The notes below the pieces were generated by a model. That model did not search any database and was not told the DNA's origin. It saw only the letters and a program-made list of their open reading frames with translations. From Methylocapsa acidiphila B2 (lineage in GTDB: Bacteria > Pseudomonadota > Alphaproteobacteria > Rhizobiales > Beijerinckiaceae): 64,000 bases of DNA. Positions 1-11,941 of the stretch are shown in pieces (positions within the stretch are counted from its first letter, which is position 1; the number at the start of each line of letters is the position of its first letter). The translations under genes were made by a program, and so were the position numbers. The stretch lies in the NCBI RefSeq assembly GCF_000427445.1, contig NZ_KE386496.1, positions 2,367,844 through 2,431,843 of the forward strand. Reading direction: 5' to 3'.

Positions 1-1
1 C

Positions 2-409
2 CGCCGCGTCAAGATCGGCGACGCGATGAAGGCGAAGAAGCTGCGCGAGGCGCTCGGCCAAATGGCCGAAGAGGGCGTCGTCCAGCTGTTCCTGCCGAAC
101 GACGGATCGGGCGCGATCGTCGGCGTCGTCGGCGCCTTGCAGCTCGACGTTCTGGCCGAGAGGCTCACCGCGGAATATAGCGTTGAGACGAGCTTCGAGA
201 CCTGCCGATTCGAGACCTGCCGGTGGATTACAGCGAAAGCCTCGGCGGAACTCGACAAATTCATTCGCGCCCATCCCTCCTCCATGGCCGCCGATCTCGA
301 CGGCGCGCCGGTCTTCATGGCCTCGTCCGCCTGGGACCTGAAATATGAGCAGGAGAAATGGCCAGAGATCAGCTTCTCCGACATCAAGGATTATCAGAAG
401 GCGGCGTGA
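2..409 (+). CDS. prfC: Peptide chain release factor 3, C-terminal part (5' end outside window)
   Basis: The frame is open from the first bases of the window, so only the C-terminal ~135 residues are present. They match the C-terminal domain of the translational GTPase RF3, which recycles RF1/RF2 from the ribosome after termination. The recognisable segment is the LREALGQMAEEGVVQLF stretch, followed by VGVVGALQLDVLAERL and, near the end, DLKYEQEKWPEISF. The GTPase domain itself lies upstream and cannot be judged. It ends 80 bases before the next likely start. Confidence 0.9.
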   Translation, partial: RRVKIGDAMKAKKLREALGQMAEEGVVQLFLPNDGSGAIVGVVGALQLDVLAERLTAEYSVETSFETCRFETCRWITAKASAELDKFIRAHPSSMAADLDGAPVFMASSAWDLKYEQEKWPEISFSDIKDYQKAA

Positions 410-489
410 GAAGAGGCCAAGCGCCCGCTGGCGAAAATGCTATGCTTCATTGTGGTGTTTTCACAATCTTCCTTTCGATGCGAGGCCAC

Positions 490-834
490 ATGCCGAAGCC
501 GTTTCAATTTTCTCTGGCGCCCCAGCAATTGTGGCAGGCGATCAACCCTCTGACCTTCTATCAACAGGGCGCAGAACTCGGACTGATCAACATCGACATC
601 GGCCAGACGCCGAATCGCGCGATGGAGCAGACCATTCTCGACGATGTCGGGAGCTATGGAAGACAGATCGGCCGCATCGGCGACGCGCTCGAGGTTCTCC
701 TCAACCACGTCAAGCTCGACGATTTAAGCCAGGACGAGCAAGACGCCCTCGACATTTTGCGGGGCCAGCTCGCCGAAGTGCGGCGGGCGAAGCGGCGAGC
801 CCGCCAAAATCAGTCCAGCCAAGTCGAAAGTTGA
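490..834 (+). CDS. Small hypothetical protein
   Basis: A 114-residue soluble protein. I chose the ATG at 490, giving MPKPFQF...; in-frame ATGs also exist at 442 and 478, but the sequence before 490 looks like non-coding spacer. There is no signal peptide or membrane segment. The middle holds a helical IDDVGSYGRQIGRIGDALEVLL-like region and the C-terminus is Arg/Ala-rich (RRAKRRARQ). I do not recognise a named family, although short helical proteins of this look are common in Rhizobiales. It is probably transcribed alone or by read-through from prfC. Confidence 0.6.
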   Translation: MPKPFQFSLAPQQLWQAINPLTFYQQGAELGLINIDIGQTPNRAMEQTILDDVGSYGRQIGRIGDALEVLLNHVKLDDLSQDEQDALDILRGQLAEVRRAKRRARQNQSSQVES

Positions 835-1104
835 CGCCGCCCGCCTGGAACGAATGCAATCGGTAAAATCGAGTACGCTTCGCATAGGACATCGCGTAGA
901 GGCGCGCAGCTCTTCCAGACAACCAACACACATTTGCAACGACTCGAGAGAGACCTTAACAAAAGCGTTGCAGTTGACGCGTGCCCATATTAGAATCCCT
1001 CCACACGCTTGAAGAATATTAATTCTAGTTACTTCAAAGAAGCTATATTCGGCGCGAGCGTGGAAAAAGAAAATTATATAGATCTTTTGGGGGGATATCT
1101 AATC

Positions 1105-1800
1105 ATGAGAAAGCTTTTGATTCTCAGCGCCGCCACGGCGCTATTTTCTGCGGGAGTGGCGCGATCTGATGACAATAACTCTTATAGGTCAGCATGCGGC
1201 ATCGACGCGACGACTGTTCAAAACATCCAGAAACAATTGGCGACGGTCGTGCAGAGCGGCAATGGCGGTCTCTTCAAGCCCAATCTGATGTGGTCCGCCA
1301 TCGTCGATCGTCAGGGCGTTCTTTGCTCCGTGATCAAGACCGGCGACGCCTGGCCGGGCAGCCGCTCGATCGCCATCGCCAAGGCGAGCGCGGCGAATGA
1401 TTTCAGCAATGCGAATTTCGCGCTCTCGACCGCGATGCTCTACGGGCCGACGCAGCCCGGCGGGTCGCTGTACGGGCTGAACAACTCCAATCCATTCAAT
1501 CCGCAGTTTCAAACGCAGGGAACAGGCCTCGGCTATGTCCCCGGCGGCATCATCACTTTCGGCGGCGGCGTGGCGCTCTACAAGGCGGGCCACGTGATCG
1601 GCGGGCTCGGCGTCAGCGGCGACACATCCTGCGCCGATCACGCCATCGCCTATAAGATGCGCAAGGCCGCCGGCCTCGACGGCGCGCCGAACAGCGACAA
1701 CATTCAATATCCGGTCAATCCGCCAGCGCCCGCCAATCCACAGCCGGCCGTGACCGGCTTCCAGCAACCGCGCTGCCTGGATACGGACATCATCCCGTAA
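1105..1800 (+). CDS. Exported GlcG/HbpS-family (DUF336) protein
   Basis: 231 residues from the ATG at 1105. This start is preceded by a G-rich Shine-Dalgarno tract at 1089-1094 and gives a clean signal peptide (MRKLLILSAATALFSAGVA). An upstream in-frame start at 1009 would bury the signal sequence and is less likely. The mature part has the GlcG/HbpS signature, with WSAIVDRQGVLCSVIKTGDAW followed by SIAIAKASAAN and a Gly-rich FGGGVAL/GGLGVSGD strand-turn. Family members bind heme or cobalamin-like ligands or have unknown roles; export here points to a periplasmic ligand-binding protein. The C-terminus is Pro/Asn-rich. A strong terminator follows at 1920. Confidence 0.75.
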   Translation: MRKLLILSAATALFSAGVARSDDNNSYRSACGIDATTVQNIQKQLATVVQSGNGGLFKPNLMWSAIVDRQGVLCSVIKTGDAWPGSRSIAIAKASAANDFSNANFALSTAMLYGPTQPGGSLYGLNNSNPFNPQFQTQGTGLGYVPGGIITFGGGVALYKAGHVIGGLGVSGDTSCADHAIAYKMRKAAGLDGAPNSDNIQYPVNPPAPANPQPAVTGFQQPRCLDTDIIP

Positions 1801-1853
1801 CATCTCCGTCGCGGCGCGAAGGCCAACGACGAAGGTTTCGCTCCGATTGATCA

Positions 1854-1900
1854 TAGAGCGCATTCCGAAAAAGCCGATCGCCTTTTTCAATCGGAACGCC
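1854..1900. repeat. Short form of the dispersed palindromic repeat
   Basis: The two ends (TAGAGCG..ATTCCG and ..CAATCGGAACGC) match the outer arms of the longer repeats at 38620, 47093 and 48266, but the ~80-base centre is replaced by a short AAAAAGCC..GCCTTTTT hairpin. It may be a deleted or minimal copy; the match is by eye only. Confidence 0.4.
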
Positions 1901-1919
1901 ATCTAAAGCCCACCAAGCC

Positions 1920-1950
1920 CCGGCGCGCAGTCTTGCGCGCCGGTTTTTTT
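1920..1950 (+). terminator. Rho-independent terminator
   Basis: Perfect 10-bp GC-rich stem (CCGGCGCGCA at 1920-1929 pairing with 1934-1943), 4-base loop, then seven T at 1944-1950. It is oriented to end transcription of the GlcG/HbpS-family gene and lies 120 bases after its stop. Confidence 0.9.
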
Positions 1951-2164
1951 CGCCGAATTATGAGTGATGTCCGCGGATGAAAGTTGACGCTCGAGTCGTC
2001 GACTTTCGAAACGACCGGCGGCGTCATCAGAAGAACATCCCCTATTGCGCCGATCCGCTGTCCGCCTGCCAATAAGTGAAAGCTGGGCCAGATCCGTGTG
2101 ATCGCGACGCCGGATCTGGCTCCTACGCCTCAACTCGATCCAGCTGCGCAGCCGAGTCGCGCCC

Positions 2165-2521
2165 TCACCTCGGGGGCAGGCTCGCGAAATAGGCCGCGAT
2201 CGCCTCCATTTCCTGTTCGGTCATGTTGCGGCTCATGAAGCGCATCTCCTTGTGCTCGCGCCGGCCAGAATGAAAGGCGCGGAGCTGGTTCAGAAGATAG
2301 GGTTCGTTTTGCCCGGCCAGGTTAGGCACGGCGCCGAAACGCGAAATGCCGTCCGCCCCATGACAGGGAACGCAGCCTGAGATCAGATCGGGCGACGACG
2401 GCTGCGCGCGCGCCGGGGAGGCGAGGAAGACAGCGACAATAAAACCGGCGAGAGCCATGCCGGCCCGCCCGACGATGGTCGCGATAGTCTCCTTCCACAA
2501 ACCAGCGCGCCGCCATCGCAT
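2165..2521 (-). CDS. Small periplasmic class I cytochrome c
   Basis: 118 residues. An N-terminal membrane/signal segment (GMALAGFIVAVFLASPARA) is followed by a single heme motif CVPCH and a class I cytochrome fold, with RFMSRNMTEQEMEAIAAYFASLPP at the C-terminus. The Met residues there are candidate distal heme ligands. It resembles c553/c554-type electron carriers of the periplasm. Its gene lies four bases after the DUF465 gene on the same strand, so the two are probably cotranscribed. Heme attachment would need the Ccm proteins encoded at 11.9-17.8 kb. Confidence 0.88.
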   Translation of the reverse strand: MRWRRAGLWKETIATIVGRAGMALAGFIVAVFLASPARAQPSSPDLISGCVPCHGADGISRFGAVPNLAGQNEPYLLNQLRAFHSGRREHKEMRFMSRNMTEQEMEAIAAYFASLPPR

Positions 2522-2525
2522 GGCC

Positions 2526-2765
2526 TTACGCGGTCAAAAGGATCTGAGCGATCTGGTCCTTGAGAGACAGGCGCTGTTTTTTCAGGGCTTCGAGCGTGGC
2601 GTCGTCGGTCGGCTCGACTTCCGCCTCCATGCGGTGGATCGTGCGATTGACCTCATGATATTCTTCGGCGATCCGCGCGAAATGCGCATTCGCGCCTTTT
2701 AGACCTTTGATGGCCTCGACCTTGTCCGGAAACTCCTCGTGCAATTCATGCGCAACGTGACTCAT
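2526..2765 (-). CDS. YdcH family (DUF465) small helical protein
   Basis: 79 residues, nearly all helix, with the family pattern H-x-L-x-x-EFPDKVEAIKGLK in the first third and RLSLKDQIAQIL at the end. DUF465/YdcH proteins are small coiled-coil cytoplasmic proteins of unknown function, common in Proteobacteria. It is the first gene of a probable two-gene unit with the cytochrome c downstream. Confidence 0.88.
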   Translation of the reverse strand: MSHVAHELHEEFPDKVEAIKGLKGANAHFARIAEEYHEVNRTIHRMEAEVEPTDDATLEALKKQRLSLKDQIAQILLTA

Positions 2766-2867
2766 GCTTTGTTCCTTAGTGAATATGGCTTCAATATAGT
2801 TTCGCCGTGAGGGTCGTTCGGAAATGGTCTCGCCGGCCGCGGCGCCAACCCCAAAACCGGCAAGCGC

Positions 2868-3902
2868 TCACGCCGCCTTTTGCTTCGGCGAGATCAGCTT
2901 ACGGTTGATCAGAACTTCCGCGATCTGGACCGCGTTCAGAGCTGCGCCCTTGCGCAGATTATCGGCCACCACCCAGAGGACGAGTCCGTTGTCGACGGTC
3001 GGATCCTCGCGGATGCGCGAGATATAGGTGGCGTCCTCGCCCGCCGCCTCATGCGGCGTGATGTAGCCGCCGGGCTCGCGCTTGTCGATCACCAGGCATC
3101 CCGGCGCCTCGCGCAGGATGTCGCGCGCCTCATCGGCGCTGATCGGGTTCTCGAACTCGATATTGACGGCCTCCGAATGGCCGATGAAAACCGGCACGCG
3201 CACGCATGTGGCCGACAGCTTGATCTTCGGATCGAGGATCTTCTTCGTTTCGGCCATCATCTTCCATTCTTCCTTCGTGTAGCCGTCCTCCATGAAGACG
3301 TCGATCTCGGGGATGACGTTGAAGGCGATGCGCTTGGGGAATTTCTTGCTCTCGACCGCGTCCGAGACGAAAATCGCGCGAGTCTCGGCGAAAAGCGCGT
3401 CCATCGCCTCCTTGCCCGCGCCCGACACCGATTGATAGGTCGAAACCACGACCCGCGTGATCTTGGCCTTGTCGTGCAGCGGCTTCAGGGCGACGACGAG
3501 CTGCGCCGTCGAGCAATTCGGATTAGCGATAATGTTCTTCTTGGCGAAGCCCGCGATGGCGTCGGCGTTAACCTCCGGCACGATTAAGGGCACGTCCTGA
3601 TCATAGCGCCAGGCAGAGGAATTATCGATGACGACGCAGCCTTGCCGAGCGATCTTCGGCGACCATTCCTTCGAGACTGCGCCACCCGCCGACATCAGGC
3701 ATATATCGGTTCCGGAAAAGTCATAATTGTCGAGCGCCTTGCATTTCAAAGTCTTATCGCCGAAGGAGACTTCCGTGCCGAGGGAGCGCGACGAAGCCAG
3801 CGCGATGATTTCGGCGATGGGAAATTGACGCTCCGCGAGAATATCGAGCATCTCGCGCCCGACATTCCCCGTCGCGCCGACGACGGCGACCTTGAATCCC
3901 AT
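2868..3902 (-). CDS. asd: Aspartate-semialdehyde dehydrogenase
   Basis: 344 residues, the normal length. It catalyses NADPH-dependent reduction of aspartyl phosphate to aspartate semialdehyde in the lysine, threonine, methionine and diaminopimelate pathways. The N-terminal Rossmann motif is VVGATGNVGREML, and the catalytic cysteine is Cys130 in ANPNCST. The SVSGAGKEAMDAL segment and HSEAVNIEFE substrate region are also present. It starts at the ATG at 3902; the upstream region carries a 15-bp direct repeat. It stands alone on the minus strand. Confidence 0.97.
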   Translation of the reverse strand: MGFKVAVVGATGNVGREMLDILAERQFPIAEIIALASSRSLGTEVSFGDKTLKCKALDNYDFSGTDICLMSAGGAVSKEWSPKIARQGCVVIDNSSAWRYDQDVPLIVPEVNADAIAGFAKKNIIANPNCSTAQLVVALKPLHDKAKITRVVVSTYQSVSGAGKEAMDALFAETRAIFVSDAVESKKFPKRIAFNVIPEIDVFMEDGYTKEEWKMMAETKKILDPKIKLSATCVRVPVFIGHSEAVNIEFENPISADEARDILREAPGCLVIDKREPGGYITPHEAAGEDATYISRIREDPTVDNGLVLWVVADNLRKGAALNAVQIAEVLINRKLISPKQKAA

Positions 3903-3907
3903 TCATT

Positions 3908-3941
3908 CTCTCCAAATCGAGACGCGCTCTCCAAATCGAGA
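3908..3941. repeat. 15-bp direct repeat upstream of asd
   Basis: CTCTCCAAATCGAGA occurs at 3908-3922 and again at 3927-3941, just upstream of the asd start. It may be a duplicated regulatory box or a slippage product; no function is shown. Confidence 0.5.
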
Positions 3942-4191
3942 GGCGCAGTGCAGCGCTGGCGCGTCCGGGCTCGAGCCTGGAACGGATAACGAACGGCCAG
4001 AGCCGATCGGCATAGGCCAAATTCCGATGCGCCGCAACGCGGGCGCATTCGGGCTCATCGGACCTTTTGGTAAATCCATATTGACCCTAATTGCAAATGC
4101 CGCGCGAGCGTAACGCTCCGCGCAACCTTCTTGCCGCAGAGTGCGCCATTAGCCATGCGCTCAAATCGCGCGGCGGAAGGGAGTTCGAGAC

Positions 4192-5067
4192 ATGAGACGG
4201 CCTGCCTTTCAAGGCCGAGGCTTCGCCTGGGGCCATGACGCGGGGACGGCGCTCGAGACCCTTCGCCTCCCTTTGTCGCCGGTCAAGCGATCTCGCCGCT
4301 TGATGCTGCGCCTCGCCGGCGCCGCTTTCGCCGCCTGCGGATTTGGCGCGGCTTCAGCGCTCCTGATCGGCGAGCGCGGCCCCGCCAGTCCACGCGCCGG
4401 CTCGGCCGTGCCGCCGACCGCGCCCCCGCCCGCCTGGATCGAGACCCCGCGCGCGCCCGCTCATTTCACGCTGCAGGCGCCCGAACTTACCGGGGAGCCG
4501 AAATTCGAGGAGATCAAGCATCACCGGACCGGAGGGGGACGGCAAGACGTCCTCGTTTTCGGCGGCGCCAATGGCGGCCCGCCTCGCTTGCGCATCACTT
4601 TTTATCAAGTCGGCGACGAGAGCGCGCCGGATGCGGCTTTTTTCGTGGATGTGGCGCGGCGCGCCGCGGAGATGGGACGCGCGATCGCTTGGATGGCGCA
4701 GCCGACGGCGCTAAAAACGCGTCTTGGCGCGTTCGAGGTCGCAAGCCTCGACTTGACGCAAAGCAAAGGCGTCGACGCCGCCTGCCTCGCCTTTCGACGG
4801 ATCGACGCAAAACCCCGCCTGCGGATCGTCGGCTTCGCCTGCGGCGACGCGATCGCCCGTCCGCGATCGGAGCTCGCCTGCCTCATCGATCGCATTGATC
4901 TCGCGCCGGCTGTCGACAATGACGAGATCGTCGCGTTTTTTGCCCGCCGAGAATTGAACGGCGAAACCGATTGCATCGACGATTCCGCGGAAACGCCTAG
5001 CCAGATGAGCCGAATCGCCGTGCGCGACGACCAGCCAATGCAGAAAGGACAAAATAAATCGCGCTGA
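4192..5067 (+). CDS. Hypothetical membrane-anchored protein
   Basis: 291 residues from an ATG with a good AAGGGAG ribosome site. A basic N-terminus (residues ~1-37) is followed by one hydrophobic segment (LRLAGAAFAACGFGAASALLI, ~39-60) and a Pro-rich linker. The rest is a soluble, probably periplasmic domain of ~200 residues with conserved-looking LGAFEVASLDL and RLRIVGFACGD strands and a few Cys. I do not recognise a named family. It lies 78 bases before the next exported protein, on the same strand. Confidence 0.6.
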   Translation: MRRPAFQGRGFAWGHDAGTALETLRLPLSPVKRSRRLMLRLAGAAFAACGFGAASALLIGERGPASPRAGSAVPPTAPPPAWIETPRAPAHFTLQAPELTGEPKFEEIKHHRTGGGRQDVLVFGGANGGPPRLRITFYQVGDESAPDAAFFVDVARRAAEMGRAIAWMAQPTALKTRLGAFEVASLDLTQSKGVDAACLAFRRIDAKPRLRIVGFACGDAIARPRSELACLIDRIDLAPAVDNDEIVAFFARRELNGETDCIDDSAETPSQMSRIAVRDDQPMQKGQNKSR

Positions 5068-5145
5068 ATTTCCGCTTCTCAGGTCGACCGAGCGAACTAA
5101 ATCGCCGCTTTGGCGTTGAGCGAATATCAGAAAGGGACAAGCCAC

Positions 5146-5511
5146 ATGCTTTCGAGACCTCATTCGGCCTTGCTGTTTGCCTCCGCCCTCGCTATGGCGC
5201 TCGCGACCGCGGCGTCGGCCGAAACGACGCCGCGCCATCGCGCCACGCATCGCAAACCCGTCACGCCGGTCGTATATAATGACGAACGCCCGCCGCTGAC
5301 TGTCAATAAGCGCAGCTTTCTCGACCCCGGTCCGGTCGTGCCCGTCGGCAGCATGTCGAATTATGTGACCGCCAACACGATCTTCAACCGCACTCCGGAT
5401 CAGACCTTCGCCCGCTCCAGATATGGCAATGAGGAATTGCCGGCGCCGCTCGAGGTCCCGGGTCGGCCCGGCCCGCTCTTCGAATTCGAGACGCCCGCCT
5501 ATCCTTATTGA
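5146..5511 (+). CDS. Small exported hypothetical protein
   Basis: 121 residues from the ATG at 5146, behind a GAAAGGGA ribosome site. The signal peptide is MLSRPHSALLFASALAMALATAASA. The mature part is basic at first (RHRATHRK), then holds PLTVNKRSFLDPGPVVPVGS and TPDQTFARSRYGNEELP, ending in PAYPY. It has no Cys and no membrane segment. The function is unknown; similar short Pro/Tyr-rich exported proteins are common in Rhizobiales. Confidence 0.6.
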   Translation: MLSRPHSALLFASALAMALATAASAETTPRHRATHRKPVTPVVYNDERPPLTVNKRSFLDPGPVVPVGSMSNYVTANTIFNRTPDQTFARSRYGNEELPAPLEVPGRPGPLFEFETPAYPY

Positions 5512-5931
5512 GCGAGAGCGCAACCGGAAAACTCGGACCGGGCTCCAGCGCGGCCAAGCTCGTGGAAATTACGCGAGCTTGATCGTCGATCCGGACCAAA
5601 ATAATGCGGCGATGATCGCGTCGGATCGGGTCCATCCAATATTATGACGATTGGCGATAAGGGTTCGCTCTGACGCAGATCGTTTTCCTTATCCGATTCA
5701 TACGATCCGGATTGGCGCAATAGTGGAAGCGCCTGTCCGCATGTTGTCCTACAGAAGCGCAGCAAATTGCCGCGAGCCGCGCAAATGAGCGCAACGCGCC
5801 GGCTGCTCCACAAACTGTGGCCTCCCCGCCATAACGCCGCCGATTCGGACCGCGCCAGGGAGGCGCTTATTGACGTCTGAAGACTATGTGAGATCGTTAC
5901 TCGTTGGTCCTTTTACCATCGCGAGGACGAG
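5512..5931. other. Intergenic region upstream of the tandem-barrel protein
   Basis: 420 bases with no convincing gene on either strand. It includes a short CCACA-AAC-TGTGG inverted repeat at 5808-5820 and ends in the GAGGACGAG ribosome site of the next gene. No clear promoter was identified. Confidence 0.5.
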
Positions 5932-7647
5932 ATGCATTCTTCAAGACAAGTTTGGGCTGCTCTCGGCGCTACTTCAATTTTCCTTGTTGGCGGCCTTTCT
6001 TCAGGTAGGGCCGCGGATCTTCTCCAGCCTCCGCCGGTTATCGCGGTGGACGGCGTCAATTGGGCCGGCCCCTATGTCGGCCTTCACGGCGGCTTCGCCG
6101 TAGGCGACTCAACCTGGAGCAATCCGACGGGCTATTTCGCCGCCGACCGCGGCCGCAATGTCCCGCCAGACGTTCAAGCAAATGGCGCGCAGAGCGGCCT
6201 GCTCGGCGGCCTTCAGCTCGGCTATAATTATCAATATGGCGCCTTTGTGCTTGGCATAGAGGCCGACGCCTCCTTTGGCCCACTCGATGGAAATGCGGCC
6301 TGCGGCGCCGTCGTCGGCGTGAAGCCGACTAACGATCTCCCCTTCCAACGCGGCTCGAAAGACCCCTGCCACGCCAAAACGGACGCGCTCGCGAGCTCTG
6401 CGGGCCGGCTTGGCTTTGCGTTTGGGCGCACGTTGATTTTCATCAAGGGCGGCTTGGCCTATGCCTCGGATCAATATGACGTGGTCAGTCCGGGCTTCAA
6501 CTTCAACAATTTCCCGGCCAATCCCGCTCAAGCGAGCGCCGATCGTCTCGGCTGGACGCTCGGCGCGGGACTCGAATATGCGCTTGGCGGCAACTGGTCG
6601 GCCAAGGGCGAATATGACTATTATGATTTCGGAACGAAGACGATTGGCTTCACGGTTCCGGGCTTTCCGACCTTCAACAGCTTCTCAATCCGCCGCGACC
6701 AGCATGTCGCGAAATTCGGACTGAACTACCGCTTCGCCGAAGCAAATCCCGGCGCCAATTTGTCCGCCCCCACGCCAGCTTTCATAGGCGACATTGCCGG
6801 CGAGTTCGGCGGCCGAGTCGGCTTTTCGAGCGGCCGCTTCCAAGAATTTCTATATGGCGGCCCGACCAAGGCGCAGCTCGTCTCCCGGCTGACCTGGCCA
6901 AATCAGACCGGGGTCTCATTGGAGAGCTTCGCCCGCGCCGATCATGTCTCGGGCGTCTTCGCCAAGGGCTATTTCGGCGGCGTCGATCTCTTGGGCAGCC
7001 ACATGAACGACGAGGATTTCCCGACCACGGAGGAGGACTATTCAAACACCGTGAGCTCGACTCAGCGCGGGCGCGACATTTATGCGAGCGCGGACCTCGG
7101 CTATGTTTTCCTACATGAGACCTCTTGGCGCGTCGGGGGCTTCCTCGGATACCATTATTACAGCCAGCGCATGAACGCTTATGGCAGCTGGCAGATAGCC
7201 TACCCGACGAACAGCTTCGCGCCTTCAAACACGCTTGTTCTCGGCCAGACCGAAACTTGGCAGGCCGCGAGGGTCGGCCTGGGCGGCGACGTGATGCTAA
7301 CCGACCGCTTGAAATGGTCGGCCGAAGCGGTCTGGCTGCCCTATATGGCCTATCTCGGCAAGGACAATCACTGGCAGCGCTCCGACATCAATCCCCAATA
7401 TGACAGCGGCCACGGCTTCAACGGATTCCAAGCCGAGTCTATTCTCTCCTACGCGCTGACCGATCGGATCGACATCGGCGTCGGGGGTCGATACTGGCTG
7501 TTTCAAGCGCAACACGTCTCGACCCATTTCCCAGGGGCTGACTCGCGCCAGGCGGAGACGGTGACCTCGACGCGCTACGGCGCCTTTGTCCAGGCGTCCT
7601 ACAAATTTGGCGACATCGCCGCACCTGCCGTCGTCGCCAAATATTGA
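5932..7647 (+). CDS. Tandem outer-membrane barrel: Omp25/31-like domain plus omptin-like domain
   Basis: 571 residues with a signal peptide (cleavage near 27). Residues ~40-268 are a complete Omp25/31-type eight-strand barrel, starting WAGPYVGLHGGFAVG and ending KFGLNYRF. After a short linker, residues ~285-571 form a second barrel resembling the omptin protease family. It carries Asp360-Glu-Asp362 in HMNDEDF, matching the omptin DxD pair, and Asp478-Asn-His480 in KDNHW, matching the DxH pair. Omptins cleave peptides at the cell surface; conservation of both pairs suggests, but does not prove, activity. The usual Omp25-like protein is about 250 residues, so this is a fusion. Possible terminator hairpins follow it. 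Confidence 0.75.
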   Translation: MHSSRQVWAALGATSIFLVGGLSSGRAADLLQPPPVIAVDGVNWAGPYVGLHGGFAVGDSTWSNPTGYFAADRGRNVPPDVQANGAQSGLLGGLQLGYNYQYGAFVLGIEADASFGPLDGNAACGAVVGVKPTNDLPFQRGSKDPCHAKTDALASSAGRLGFAFGRTLIFIKGGLAYASDQYDVVSPGFNFNNFPANPAQASADRLGWTLGAGLEYALGGNWSAKGEYDYYDFGTKTIGFTVPGFPTFNSFSIRRDQHVAKFGLNYRFAEANPGANLSAPTPAFIGDIAGEFGGRVGFSSGRFQEFLYGGPTKAQLVSRLTWPNQTGVSLESFARADHVSGVFAKGYFGGVDLLGSHMNDEDFPTTEEDYSNTVSSTQRGRDIYASADLGYVFLHETSWRVGGFLGYHYYSQRMNAYGSWQIAYPTNSFAPSNTLVLGQTETWQAARVGLGGDVMLTDRLKWSAEAVWLPYMAYLGKDNHWQRSDINPQYDSGHGFNGFQAESILSYALTDRIDIGVGGRYWLFQAQHVSTHFPGADSRQAETVTSTRYGAFVQASYKFGDIAAPAVVAKY

Positions 7648-7665
7648 GCATTTTCCGACGAGGAA

Positions 7666-7722
7666 CGGAGAAAGCGATTTCTCCGCCTCCATCTTGCGTT
7701 GGCTTGGCGGGCGCGGCCCGCC
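7666..7722 (+). terminator. Two hairpins after the tandem-barrel gene
   Basis: Stem CGGAGAAA (7666-7673) pairs with 7678-7685, and GGCGGGC (7706-7712) pairs with 7716-7722. Neither has a good T-run, so intrinsic termination is uncertain. Confidence 0.35.
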
Positions 7723-7886
7723 GAGGCGCCTTTACCTTCAAATGGCCCGAGCGGGACGCGCGGATCGCCGTGTCCCACTCCGCACCAGGAAAAGTCGCCC
7801 GCTCGCGCCTTTGATCGGGATGGGGCGCGTCTCGCGGAGCGGCGGCAGTCCCTGCTCCGGGCTGGCCGTTGCTCGTCGACGCCGTC

Positions 7887-8999
7887 TTATTTGAACGCGA
7901 TCCGCAATTCCTCGAGAATCGCGTCGCCCATCTGGGCGGTCGAAAGCGTCTCCTTCGCGCCGGCGGCGATGTCGGCGGTGCGCAAGCCCTTGTCGAGGAC
8001 GCCGGAAATCGCTCCCTCGATCTTGTCGGCGATCGCGCCGAGGCCGAAGGAATAGCGCAACGCCATGGCGAGCGAGCCGATCATCGCGATCGGATTGGCG
8101 ACTCCCCTGCCCGCGATGTCCGGCGCCGAGCCATGAACCGGCTCATAAAGCGCCTTGCGGGTTCCGGTCTGCGGATTGGTTTCGCCGAGCGAGGCCGAGG
8201 GCAGCATGCCGAGCGAGCCGGTCAGCATGGCCGCCACGTCCGACAGCATGTCGCCGAAGAGATTATCTGTGACGATGACGTCGAACTGCTTGGGCCGGCG
8301 CACGAGCTGCATGCCGAGCGCGTCGGCGAGCTGATGCTCGAGCTCAACGTCGGGATATTCACGCGCGCGCAGGGCGGTGATGACCTCGTTCCAGAGAACG
8401 CCGGATTTCATCACATTGCGCTTTTCCGAAGACGTCACCTTGTTGCGGCGCTTGCGCGCGAGCTCGAAGGCCACGCGCCCGATCCGCTCGATCTCGTAAG
8501 TGTCATAGACCTGCGTGTCGATCGCGCGCTTCTGGCCATTGCCGAGATCGATGATCTGCTTAGGCTCGCCGAAATAGACGCCGCCGGTCAATTCGCGCAC
8601 GATCATGAGATCGAGCCCATCGACCAGCTCGCGCTTCAGCGAGGAGGCGTCGGCCAAAGCCGGATAGCAAATCGCGGGGCGCAAATTGGCGAAGAGCGCC
8701 ATATCCTTGCGCAGCCGCAGCAATCCGGCCTCCGGGCGAACGTCATAGGGTACGCCGTCCCATTTCGGGCCGCCGACCGCCGCGAGCAGAACCGCGTCCG
8801 CCGCTTCAGCGCGGGCCATGTCCGCGTCGCTGATCGCAACGCCATGGACGTCATAGGCAGCGCCGCCGACGAGACCTTTCTCGATTTCGAAACCGACAAT
8901 TCCCTCGCGCGTCAACCAAGCCGTAATTTTCTCGACCTCGGCCATGATTTCGGGGCCGATGCCGTCGCCGGGAAGCACGAAAAGCTTGTAAGCAGCCAT
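7887..8999 (-). CDS. leuB: 3-isopropylmalate dehydrogenase
   Basis: 370 residues, full length. It oxidatively decarboxylates 3-isopropylmalate to 2-oxoisocaproate, using NAD, in leucine biosynthesis. The N-terminal [17 protein letters not shown] and the metal/substrate segment [25 protein letters not shown] are both typical, as is [19 protein letters not shown]. The GGVYFGEPK and [19 protein letters not shown] segments assign it to LeuB, not isocitrate dehydrogenase. It is downstream of acnA on the same strand with a terminator between them. leuC and leuD are not in the window. Confidence 0.97.
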   Translation of the reverse strand: MAAYKLFVLPGDGIGPEIMAEVEKITAWLTREGIVGFEIEKGLVGGAAYDVHGVAISDADMARAEAADAVLLAAVGGPKWDGVPYDVRPEAGLLRLRKDMALFANLRPAICYPALADASSLKRELVDGLDLMIVRELTGGVYFGEPKQIIDLGNGQKRAIDTQVYDTYEIERIGRVAFELARKRRNKVTSSEKRNVMKSGVLWNEVITALRAREYPDVELEHQLADALGMQLVRRPKQFDVIVTDNLFGDMLSDVAAMLTGSLGMLPSASLGETNPQTGTRKALYEPVHGSAPDIAGRGVANPIAMIGSLAMALRYSFGLGAIADKIEGAISGVLDKGLRTADIAAGAKETLSTAQMGDAILEELRIAFK

Positions 9000-9020
9000 C
9001 TATATTGATCCGCCTCATGA

Positions 9021-9057
9021 GAAAAAGGCGCGCAAGGATGAAAAGCCTTCCGCGCCT
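9021..9057 (-). terminator. Rho-independent terminator of acnA
   Basis: Read on the minus strand, a stem of 4 plus 7 bp with one C-C mismatch (9046-9057 with 9026-9037) is followed by a T-run (9026-9022 on the opposite strand is AAAAA). It lies between the acnA stop and the leuB start. Confidence 0.75.
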
Positions 9058-9080
9058 CGATGCAAAGAGTTCCGTGAATT

Positions 9081-11807
<2,727 letters not shown>

Positions 11808-11941
11808 CTGAATTGTCCACGGAAAGCGTATGAAAAAAGGGAGAAGACAATCGGGCTTATAAATAATTTCTCGGGCGAGAGCTACATGGATGATAAGCAA
11901 GGCCATCGTTCACGAGCGCGGCGCGGATCTGGTCCTTCATC

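Larger units (their letters stand above)
1801..2164. other. Intergenic region with no gene seen
   Basis: 364 bases between two converging genes. It holds a short form of the dispersed palindromic repeat (1854-1900) and a rho-independent terminator (1920-1950). Open frames on the minus strand (for example 1903-2133) have no family resemblance or convincing ribosome binding site. Confidence 0.6.

Noticed and set aside
7869..9008. 379-residue plus-strand frame opposite leuB
   Set aside because: Antisense shadow rich in Arg/Asp/His; leuB is certain.
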